Part shown: positions 6,824-14,548 of the stretch, one piece after another | Layout: each line of letters begins with the position of its first letter | Numbering within the stretch: the first letter of the stretch is position 1 | NCBI GenBank assembly: GCA_937974555.1 | Contig: CALJKR010000085.1 | Coordinates: forward strand, 1-32,313 | Direction of reading: 5' to 3' | DNA: 32,313 nt | Source of the DNA: an uncultured Flavobacteriales bacterium | GTDB taxonomy: Bacteria > Bacteroidota > Bacteroidia > Flavobacteriales_D > Sanyastnellaceae | The notes under the pieces: generated by a model | Told to the model about the DNA's origin: nothing | The model's input: the letters and a program-made list of their open reading frames with translations, nothing else | The model's database searches: none | Program-made: the position numbers and the translations under genes

Positions 6824-9328
6824 TTGAGCCGTTTTATAATTTGGATTTCCTTATTATGTTGTTTGAGTAGCAACAGTAACGCCCAATATCCTGTTCCTTT
6901 TGAAGAAGTAGCAAGCGATTTGGGCGTTTCTTTTTTTTATGAAAACAGCCTATTTGGTCAAGGAATTAGCTTTTTTGACTTTGACAATGATGGTTGGGAT
7001 GATTTGACATTGTGCTCCCAGTTCTCAGGAAATTATCTATACAAAAATGTAAATGGGGTGTTTGAACCCTGGCAGAATTTCCCGGTTAACCAAGCCAAAA
7101 GCTGTCTTTGGGGAGATTTAGACAATGACGGAGACAATGAAATTATTTTTTCTACGCTCAATCAAGGTCTTTTTCTGTTCAATGCCCAAGACAATGGCTA
7201 CTATAGTTTGGTTCCCAACGCTTTCAATTGGCTTGATGTGGTTGGTGATTTTAATAATCTATGGCTCTATGGTATGTCACTCTCTGATTACAATGCCGAT
7301 GGCTATTTGGATTTGATTGTTGCAAACTATCAAACCGACAACAGCAATTTTGCTTTTATCAATCAACAAAATCTTCATTTCATTATCGATGATAATACTG
7401 CGGTTAAAACTTTTCAAAAGGCCACTTTCCAACCCGCATGCATCGATCTCAATGTTGACCTCCTTCCAGATGTATATTTTGCCAACGACTATCAGCAAGG
7501 AAACGACTTCTTCTACAATTTCATAGACTCAACTGGGCAAAACCTATGGACCCTGGCTCCAGACTCAACTGGACTAAATATTGCGCTTAATTCGATGTGC
7601 AACAGCTGGTGCGATTTCGACAATGACCAAGATCTCGATGTTTATATCAGTAATCTTGAACCTGGCAATGAACTTTTAAGAAACAATGGCGGAGGTTACT
7701 TTGAACCTTGGGCAGATACTGTTGGATTGAGCGTGCATCAACAATCTTGGTCATCATTGTGGATTGACATCAACAATGATCAATGGAACGATTTATTGGT
7801 TACCTCAGCCAGTGCAGACTATAGTTACAACGGTTGGAATGCTCATTTTTTTCTTGCTGAAGGGAATGGGAACTTTGCACCCTCAGACACCAACACTTTT
7901 CCTTTTAGCGCTTACAACACCTGCAAAGGGGACTTCAATCAAGATGGGAAATATGACATTGCATCTTCTGCAGCTAACTTGGATGTTTTCAGATTGTACC
8001 AAAATTTGGATTCAACCGACAGTCATTACATCCGAATCACCCCAGAAGGTTTAATCAGTAATAGAAATGGCGTCGGTTGCCATTACTATTTGTATACCGC
8101 TGATAATGTCCAATATGGATATACCCAATCCGGCGACAACTACTTGGGACAGAATTCACAGCATCTCATTTTGGGTTTGGGAGCCCATTCTGAAGCAGAT
8201 AGTTTGATATGGATTTGGCCAAGCGGAATTATTGACAAATACTACAATATCAATCACCAATTTCATTTGAATGTAAAGGAAGGCAAAAGCAGATGGTATG
8301 TTCCCAACATCCCCATGGGTTTGTGCACTCCCGATGATAGCCTTTTTATTACATTGCCCGAAATCTATTCTTATACCTGGGATGACGGGAACTTGAATAA
8401 TTCCCGTTGGTTGACATCAGGCAATCACTTCCTCACCGTTCAATTCCAAAATCACGTCATTGACAGTTTCAACTTGGCTATTGATTCTTGGCAAGTGAAC
8501 CACAACTTGGAAATTGTTCCCGCAATCTGTTCACAAGGGAGTTGGGGAGCCATTATTATCGAAGACACTACAGCCATCTCCAATATATATCCCAGCTACC
8601 CCCTGAATCAACTGCCAATTCAAAGCTACAATCTAGTCCTTACTAACCTGCATGGGTGCGCATGGGATACCACTTTCGATATCACGTTTACGCAAGAATG
8701 GATCGTCAATATGGACGACACCATTGCGGTTTGTGAAAATGAGAATATACAATGGCAAAATTCTATTTTCTCCAATTTGCCCTTGACGGTGGTTTCCGGA
8801 TGGATAGAATCTCCGACCATTGAAAATGAAAATTTCTATCTTCAATTGACCAATATTCTGGGATGCAGCTTAGACACCAACATTCAAATCCTTTTGACAA
8901 ACCTTCCTACCCTGGCGGTGGATAGCATTTGTAGCGCGGGGGAGACATGGGTAAACCTGGTCCTCAATGGACCAGGAGAAGCGCTTTTTGAATCTAATCA
9001 AAGCCAAACCGTTCATGTTACTCAACAAGGATATTACCCTTTCTATATCTTCAGCAATCAATGCATTTGGGAAGACAGCATTTGGATTGATGTTTCTTTT
9101 CAAAATTTCATTTCCGAAATCCATTCTCACAACCAATGGTTGGTTGTGGGCAACCAGTTGCTTTGTCAAAAGGAAATTCCCGAAGAAATCGTCTCGATCT
9201 GGAATACCATGGGACAGCGAATTCCTTTCACAAAAGAAGGTAGCCAAGTTTGGACGATACCCAATTGCCCTCCGAAAATTTTTATACAAACCAACAAGGA
9301 AATCCTTGTGCCGAAATTCCAATACTAG
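6824..9328 (+). CDS. Secreted FG-GAP/ASPIC-UnbV repeat protein, paralogue 1
   Basis: The protein has 834 residues. The start is a TTG: an in-frame stop lies 15 bases upstream, no ATG precedes the signal peptide, and residues 1-20 (MSRFIIWISLLCCLSSNSNA) form a good Sec signal. Calcium-binding FG-GAP/VCBS-type loops include DFDNDGWDD (52-60), DLDNDGDNE, DYNADGYLD, DFDNDQDLD and DFNQDGKYD. Residues 401-486 match the ASPIC/UnbV domain (SNRNGVG, QNSQHLILGLG, WIWPSG). Ig-like segments follow, and the tail (VSIWNTMGQRI) resembles a degenerate T9SS sorting domain. It is probably exported and surface-bound or released. The ligand is unknown. The next gene is a paralogue and starts one base after its stop. 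Confidence 0.88.
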   Translation: MSRFIIWISLLCCLSSNSNAQYPVPFEEVASDLGVSFFYENSLFGQGISFFDFDNDGWDDLTLCSQFSGNYLYKNVNGVFEPWQNFPVNQAKSCLWGDLDNDGDNEIIFSTLNQGLFLFNAQDNGYYSLVPNAFNWLDVVGDFNNLWLYGMSLSDYNADGYLDLIVANYQTDNSNFAFINQQNLHFIIDDNTAVKTFQKATFQPACIDLNVDLLPDVYFANDYQQGNDFFYNFIDSTGQNLWTLAPDSTGLNIALNSMCNSWCDFDNDQDLDVYISNLEPGNELLRNNGGGYFEPWADTVGLSVHQQSWSSLWIDINNDQWNDLLVTSASADYSYNGWNAHFFLAEGNGNFAPSDTNTFPFSAYNTCKGDFNQDGKYDIASSAANLDVFRLYQNLDSTDSHYIRITPEGLISNRNGVGCHYYLYTADNVQYGYTQSGDNYLGQNSQHLILGLGAHSEADSLIWIWPSGIIDKYYNINHQFHLNVKEGKSRWYVPNIPMGLCTPDDSLFITLPEIYSYTWDDGNLNNSRWLTSGNHFLTVQFQNHVIDSFNLAIDSWQVNHNLEIVPAICSQGSWGAIIIEDTTAISNIYPSYPLNQLPIQSYNLVLTNLHGCAWDTTFDITFTQEWIVNMDDTIAVCENENIQWQNSIFSNLPLTVVSGWIESPTIENENFYLQLTNILGCSLDTNIQILLTNLPTLAVDSICSAGETWVNLVLNGPGEALFESNQSQTVHVTQQGYYPFYIFSNQCIWEDSIWIDVSFQNFISEIHSHNQWLVVGNQLLCQKEIPEEIVSIWNTMGQRIPFTKEGSQVWTIPNCPPKIFIQTNKEILVPKFQY

Positions 9329-9329
9329 T

Positions 9330-11807
9330 ATGTGCAGTAGACGGTGCCGTTCTTTTTTCTTATCAATTCTTGCTATGTGTTTCCACTTCATCAGTTTGGG
9401 CCAAGATCCTGCCTTTGTTGAAAAGGCAATCGAATTGGGGATTTACATACCTTACCCAACGACTGTTTTAGGAGAAGGAGTAAACTTTTTTGATTTTGAT
9501 GAAGATGGTTGGGATGACTTGACGTTATGTCAAACCAATGGTCCCATTGTATTATATAGAAACAATGCCGGCTATTATGAGCCGCACTATTACTTTTTTT
9601 CTGGACAACAGAATGTAGCTACCTGCTGGGGAGATTTGGATAACAATGGAACCAATGATCTTATAACTACATCCTACGATGGGGGTATTCACATCTATAG
9701 AAATATCGATAATCAAATTTTTTTAGATGTTAGCAATCTATCCAACATTATCCAACAAGATGGACAAATGTTTGCAGGCATTGCGTTGAGCGATATTAAT
9801 CGAGATGGTTTGCTGGATATGGGTGTAGCCAATTATTCCGGTATTGGTAAAAATCTGTATTTGATTAATCAAGGGGATTTTCAATTTGAAAGTTGGTCCA
9901 TCGATGCAGGCTTTGCCAATGTCCAAAAGCATGCTTTCCAGCCCGCGTTTGTCGATTTAAATCAGGATCTCTGGCCCGACTTGTACATGATCAATGATTT
10001 CTACGAGGGAAACGAATTTTATTGGAATGAATCCGGTATTTCATATTCAGAAACAGATACAACCCTTGGATTAAATATAGACGCTGATGCGATGAGTAAC
10101 TCCTGGAATGATTTTGATCGTGATGGGGATTTGGATCTTTATGTTACCAATCGATTCTTTGGCAATCACTTTTTGCAACAAAGTACTAATTTACATTTTG
10201 TTGAAATAGCCGATCAAGTAGGCGCCAATGTATTCCAATGGTGCTGGAGTGCAACTTGGTTTGATGCACAAAACGATGGTTTTTCTGATCTTTTGATTAC
10301 GCAAAACTCAACGGACATCATTTCTGACACCAGTGGAAATTACTTTTTTTTAAATGCCCCCAACGGAAATTTCACATTAGACAACGGCACGTTTCATTTT
10401 CCCACCAATGGATTTGCCTCAGCCATTGGGGATATTGACAATGATGGGGTCAATGACGTGGCCATGTCTACACGCCAAGGATATAATTTCAAATTATACC
10501 AAAACACAACAAACAATTCAGGACATTTTATTAAATTCAGATTAGAGGGACACTTGAGTAACCGAAATGGAATTGGAACCCATTACACATTTTGGGTGAA
10601 TAATAGAAGGCACTATGGTTACACCCAAGCAGGAGAAAATTACCTAGCACAAAACGCACAAAACAAAATCATTGGGATTGGAGAATACGACCACATTGAT
10701 AGTCTGATACTGCAGTGGCCATCAGGAGCAATAGACCGATACTTTGATTTGCCTGCAGATGAAATGTACGTTTTCCATGAGATGCAAAATCCTGAATGGT
10801 GGAGCATAGAAGACACCATACTATGTGAAAATCACGACACGCTTTGGATTGAAAAATTGCCTTTGCTCAATGCCATTTGGTGGGATGGAACAACTGATAG
10901 TACGCACTACATTACCGCTCCAGGAAGCTATACTTTTACCCTTTCTGCGCCTTTTGGACAATCCAAAAACGTCACATTGGTCATTCATGGAGCATTTGAA
11001 AATGTAACGAGTCAGGTAACACAAAATATTTGTGCTCTGGATAGTGTGGGAAGCATTTTGATTTGGAATAATCAATCGAATGAAATTCTATTCCAAGCAC
11101 AAAACCTACCCGATGGAGATTATCACATTTCCATTGGTCAAGGAACCTGTACCATTGACACGCTCATTCAAATTGATCATCTATCTCCTTGGCATTGGAA
11201 TTTTGAGGACACCCTTTGGCAATGTGCAGGATCCGTATTCACTTGCCCCAATGTCAACTTAGATAGCACTTTAAGTTTATTGTCAATCACTCCAGTGACA
11301 AGCAACATATTTCATACCACGTGGCAAAACAATGCTGGATGTATTCAAGATACCACCATCATCGTATATGTACCCGTGCCCCCCGTTATCACAATCGATA
11401 TTCAAGAGGTTGATATGGCGTGGCAATGCACCTTAGAAGTCACTGGAAATGACCCCCCATATTCTGTCACGGGACTAAACTGGAATAGCAATCCCATTAA
11501 CCTTACTGAAGCGGGAACCTACCCTTTTCAAATGGTTGATCGCTGGGGCTGCGTTTACTCTGATACACTGATAATAGAAACAACAACAAAACTTACCGAT
11601 CTGCATTTCCAAGAAAACCCATGGATATTTGACCCTCCGTATCTCACTGGTAATGACCAAAAAAACATTCAAGTATACAATGTCTTGGGACAAACGATTC
11701 CTGCGGTCGACATGGGCAATTATTGGCTGTTACCTTCAGATTCACACCCCATTGGAGTAGGTTATGAAAGTCAATTCTATCCCGTTCGTTGGCGATACCT
11801 CAAATAA
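9330..11807 (+). CDS. Secreted FG-GAP/ASPIC-UnbV repeat protein, paralogue 2
   Basis: The ATG at 9330 follows the TAG of the upstream paralogue by one base, which suggests translational coupling. It gives 825 residues with a signal peptide at about 1-25 (ending FHFISLGQ). The open frame extends upstream to 8967, but only as an out-of-frame shadow of paralogue 1. The domain order copies paralogue 1: loops DFDEDGWDD, DLDNNGTND, DINRDGLLD, DFDRDGDLD and DIDNDGVND, then an ASPIC/UnbV domain near 397-483 (SNRNGIG, QNAQNKIIGIG, LQWPSG), Ig-like segments, and a tail with IQVYNVLGQTIP that resembles a T9SS sorting domain. The two genes look like an old tandem duplication, since the protein framework is shared but much sequence differs. 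Confidence 0.88.
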   Translation: MCSRRCRSFFLSILAMCFHFISLGQDPAFVEKAIELGIYIPYPTTVLGEGVNFFDFDEDGWDDLTLCQTNGPIVLYRNNAGYYEPHYYFFSGQQNVATCWGDLDNNGTNDLITTSYDGGIHIYRNIDNQIFLDVSNLSNIIQQDGQMFAGIALSDINRDGLLDMGVANYSGIGKNLYLINQGDFQFESWSIDAGFANVQKHAFQPAFVDLNQDLWPDLYMINDFYEGNEFYWNESGISYSETDTTLGLNIDADAMSNSWNDFDRDGDLDLYVTNRFFGNHFLQQSTNLHFVEIADQVGANVFQWCWSATWFDAQNDGFSDLLITQNSTDIISDTSGNYFFLNAPNGNFTLDNGTFHFPTNGFASAIGDIDNDGVNDVAMSTRQGYNFKLYQNTTNNSGHFIKFRLEGHLSNRNGIGTHYTFWVNNRRHYGYTQAGENYLAQNAQNKIIGIGEYDHIDSLILQWPSGAIDRYFDLPADEMYVFHEMQNPEWWSIEDTILCENHDTLWIEKLPLLNAIWWDGTTDSTHYITAPGSYTFTLSAPFGQSKNVTLVIHGAFENVTSQVTQNICALDSVGSILIWNNQSNEILFQAQNLPDGDYHISIGQGTCTIDTLIQIDHLSPWHWNFEDTLWQCAGSVFTCPNVNLDSTLSLLSITPVTSNIFHTTWQNNAGCIQDTTIIVYVPVPPVITIDIQEVDMAWQCTLEVTGNDPPYSVTGLNWNSNPINLTEAGTYPFQMVDRWGCVYSDTLIIETTTKLTDLHFQENPWIFDPPYLTGNDQKNIQVYNVLGQTIPAVDMGNYWLLPSDSHPIGVGYESQFYPVRWRYLK

Positions 11808-11853
11808 ATGATAAAATACACATCGAAACATTGTTGCATTTAGAGATGTTTAT

Positions 11854-11861
11854 GACATTTG
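11854..11861 (+). promoter_or_regulatory. Possible -7 box of nadC
   Basis: The sequence reads GACATTTG, one mismatch from TAnnTTTG, with ATTG 20 bases upstream (11830-11833) as a possible -33. It ends 4 bases before the nadC ATG. This is weak evidence on its own. Confidence 0.25.
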
Positions 11862-11865
11862 CAAC

Positions 11866-12717
11866 ATGTTGGATATTGATTTAGCAAAAGTAGATTTGGG
11901 TATTTTGGAAGCCTTGAAAGAAGATATGGGCTCTGGAGACCATACTTCATTGGCCACCATTCCTTCTGAACACCATGGAAAAGCGCGTTTACTAATCAAA
12001 CAAGCTGGAATACTGGCGGGCGTAGAAGCCGCAGTTCGAGTTGCATTTCATGTCAATCCAGAATTAAAAATTTCCGTACTTATTGCAGATGGCACATGGG
12101 TTAATCCAGGTGATATCGCTTTTGTAATTGAAGGAAAAACACAAGACATTACCATCGCAGAGCGATTGATGCTCAACATCATGCAAAGAATGAGTGGAAT
12201 TGCCACCCACACCCATCGCATTCAAAGTATGATCAGTCATACGGATTGCAAACTTTTGGATACCAGAAAAACAACACCCAACTTCAGGATATTTGAAAAG
12301 TGGGCGGTGAAAATTGGTGGCGGTGAAAACCATCGATTTGGTCTATACGATATGATTTTGGTTAAAGACAATCATGTCGATTTTGCTGGAGGAATGCAAC
12401 AAGCGATAGACAATGTCATCGCTTACCTCAAACAAAATCAACTTCAAATTCCAATCGAGATCGAAGCGCGCAACATGGATGATGTAAAAACCATTGTTGA
12501 AAGTGGCATCGCATTTCGCATTTTGCTGGATAACTTCACACCAGAGCAAATCCAATCCGCAGTGACTTGGATTGATGGGAAAATATTGACCGAAGCATCC
12601 GGCGGAATAACCGAAGAAAATGTGGTTGATTATGCGGAGGCTGGAGTAAACTTCATCTCCATGGGCGCCTTGACCCACCAAATTCATGCATTGGATTTCA
12701 GCTTAAAATCTTTTTAA
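11866..12717 (+). CDS. nadC: Nicotinate-nucleotide pyrophosphorylase (carboxylating)
   Basis: This 283-residue cytosolic enzyme converts quinolinate and PRPP to nicotinate mononucleotide, CO2 and pyrophosphate in de novo NAD synthesis. Family motifs are clear: EDMGSGDHTS near 19-28, ERLMLNIMQRMSGIAT (99-114), DTRKTTPNFR (132-141), GGGENHRFGL (151-160), KDNH (167-170), EIEARN, and the C-terminal EASGGITEENV segment. DTRKTTPNFR differs slightly from the common DTRKTTPGLR form. Length is normal. nadA and nadB are not in the window. The next gene starts 3 bases after its stop. Confidence 0.96.
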   Translation: MLDIDLAKVDLGILEALKEDMGSGDHTSLATIPSEHHGKARLLIKQAGILAGVEAAVRVAFHVNPELKISVLIADGTWVNPGDIAFVIEGKTQDITIAERLMLNIMQRMSGIATHTHRIQSMISHTDCKLLDTRKTTPNFRIFEKWAVKIGGGENHRFGLYDMILVKDNHVDFAGGMQQAIDNVIAYLKQNQLQIPIEIEARNMDDVKTIVESGIAFRILLDNFTPEQIQSAVTWIDGKILTEASGGITEENVVDYAEAGVNFISMGALTHQIHALDFSLKSF

Positions 12718-12720
12718 TCC

Positions 12721-13758
12721 ATGACCCAAAAACAAAAAGGCATCATAAAAATCTGGCGCAAAAAACTCGAAGCGCGATTGGATAATACCGTCTGGCCAGG
12801 GTTTGAAGGTCTTTCTATGCTGATTGTGGGGCGATTTTTTATAGAGGCACTTTCCAAAGGCTCCATCAATACACGCGCAGCTGCCATTTCCTTTCGTCTT
12901 TTTTTGGCATTCTTTCCCGCTATTATCTTGATGTTGTCCTTGATTCCCTTTGTCCCAATTCCCAACTTTCAAAAGGAATTGATGGATAGCATTCACTCTT
13001 TCTTTCCTGGTGACACCTTTGGATTGGTAGAAGAGACACTGGATGATTTAATCAACAAGAAATACAGCTCTTTGATTTCTATTGGTTTTATTTTGGTGAT
13101 TTACTATGCCTCCAATAGCATCAATGCCATTCTATTGGGATTCAATGAGAGCTACCACTTCGAAGACAAAACCCACCCACTGCTACGCAGGGTAATCAGT
13201 ATCTTACTCATTTTTGTTTTGGGAATAATTCTAGCATCGGCTATCACACTCATTGTCTTTTCAGAAACCATCGTGGGCTTTATTGCTGACAAAGAAATTT
13301 TGGCGGATAAAGCGTTGGTATTCATGCTGGACGCCGCCCGGTGGGCCATCACCTTGATTTTAATCTACATGGTGAATACGACATTGTACAATGTTGGAAT
13401 GGGGGTGCGCAGGAGAAAGGCATGGAAATTCTGGAATGTGGGAGCCGTAATGTCTACATTGTTATTTGTGACTACCTCGATTGGCTTTGCATACTTCATC
13501 AACAACTTTGCACAGTTCAACAAATTGTATGGATCATTGGGGACCCTCATGGTACTTTTGATTTGGATGAATTTAAACTGCATCATTCTTCTGGCTGGAT
13601 TTGACTTAAATGCCAGTATTCGCAAAGCACTAAAAATGCAAAGTTTGCAATCCCAAACTCCAGTGGCTGTACCTTTTGAAGAACCTGAGATTGTTCAGGA
13701 GGAACAAAAAGAGGAGCCCACAGCTCCCCTTCCCATTCGCAATACTTTCAAGAGTTGA
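12721..13758 (+). CDS. YihY/BrkB-family inner-membrane protein
   Basis: This 345-residue protein has a basic N-terminus, then about six hydrophobic spans between residues 50 and 295. The family-typical start of the core is present (NTRAAAISFRLFLAFFPAIIL), as are YYASNSINAILLGFNESY and the last span GTLMVLLIWMNLNCIILLAGFDLNA. The C-terminal 40 residues are polar and rich in Pro and Glu. The family was once annotated as ribonuclease BN, which is not supported, and its transport role is uncertain. It starts 3 bases after nadC, so the two are probably co-transcribed. It converges with the next gene with a 6-base gap and no visible terminator. Confidence 0.9.
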   Translation: MTQKQKGIIKIWRKKLEARLDNTVWPGFEGLSMLIVGRFFIEALSKGSINTRAAAISFRLFLAFFPAIILMLSLIPFVPIPNFQKELMDSIHSFFPGDTFGLVEETLDDLINKKYSSLISIGFILVIYYASNSINAILLGFNESYHFEDKTHPLLRRVISILLIFVLGIILASAITLIVFSETIVGFIADKEILADKALVFMLDAARWAITLILIYMVNTTLYNVGMGVRRRKAWKFWNVGAVMSTLLFVTTSIGFAYFINNFAQFNKLYGSLGTLMVLLIWMNLNCIILLAGFDLNASIRKALKMQSLQSQTPVAVPFEEPEIVQEEQKEEPTAPLPIRNTFKS

Positions 13759-13764
13759 TTGGAA

Positions 13765-14544
13765 TTACAAATTCAGTTTCACCAATCTAAACCCGATATA
13801 ATCTTTGTGCCAATCCTTGGAGGCAGGTGCTCTATCCGCAATTCGACACTCATGGGCTGTTGCCTTCCAATGACCGCCTCGAGCCACCACTTCGTCGGAT
13901 CGATCTGCACCTCTAGGATCCACTTTATTCTTGACATCCATTCTGTAGTCTGCATATAGGTCCACACACCATTCCGCCACATTGCCCGACATATCATACA
14001 ACCCCAATGCATTGGGAGAGAGTTCCGCTACAACATGCACCCTGCCCTCTGCGTTAATGGCAAACCATCCATTGGGCGTGGCACCATCACCTCCGCCGTA
14101 TAAAGCCTTTTCATTGTTGGCACGTGCAGCAAATTCCCATTGCGCCTCCGTGGGCAATGCGTATGTATCTCCCGTAATTTTGTTTAATTTATCAATGAAC
14201 TCCATGGCGTCCATGTAACTTACATGAGTGACTGGATAATCCAACCAAGTGCGATCAGAGGATGGGTTCTGCGGCATCACCAAAGTCCAAAGACGTTGTG
14301 TTACTTCTGTAGATTGAATGGCATAAGGCGATAGTATCACTTCATGTTGTTTTTCATCCAATCCGCGTCCTTCTTCGTTCAGTGGACTTCCCATTAAAAA
14401 CTTCCCCCCAGGCACTGTAACAAACTCGCCCAAAGCTGCATTTATTTTCTGTTTTTGCTCGTCCGAAACCTCCGATTTTTTTTGTGCGTTCAATGACCCG
14501 AAAAAACAAATTGAAATGATGAGCAAACAACTTTTTATTTTCAT
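13765..14544 (-). CDS. Exported FGE/SUMF1-like protein
   Basis: The protein has 259 residues and a Sec signal peptide (MKIKSCLLIISICFFGSLNA). The formylglycine-generating-enzyme (sulfatase-modifying factor) fold follows: MGSPLNEEGR, YPVTHVSYMDAMEFIDKL, LPTEAQWEFAARAN, LYDMSGNVAEWCVDLY and ARGGHWKATAHECRIADR. Bacterial catalytic enzymes use a cysteine pair in the last region. Here only C232 is present there, so catalytic sulfatase activation is unlikely and a structural or binding role, as in GldJ/GldK-like proteins, is more plausible. It lacks a lipobox, unlike GldJ and GldK. It is the last gene of the minus-strand cluster, starting 4 bases after mutS. Confidence 0.87.
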   Translation of the reverse strand: MKIKSCLLIISICFFGSLNAQKKSEVSDEQKQKINAALGEFVTVPGGKFLMGSPLNEEGRGLDEKQHEVILSPYAIQSTEVTQRLWTLVMPQNPSSDRTWLDYPVTHVSYMDAMEFIDKLNKITGDTYALPTEAQWEFAARANNEKALYGGGDGATPNGWFAINAEGRVHVVAELSPNALGLYDMSGNVAEWCVDLYADYRMDVKNKVDPRGADRSDEVVARGGHWKATAHECRIADRAPASKDWHKDYIGFRLVKLNL

Positions 14545-14548
14545 ATTC

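Noticed and set aside
8967..9329. Upstream extension of the second FG-GAP gene
   Set aside because: This stretch overlaps paralogue 1 out of frame and has no family similarity. The signal peptide begins at the ATG at 9330.
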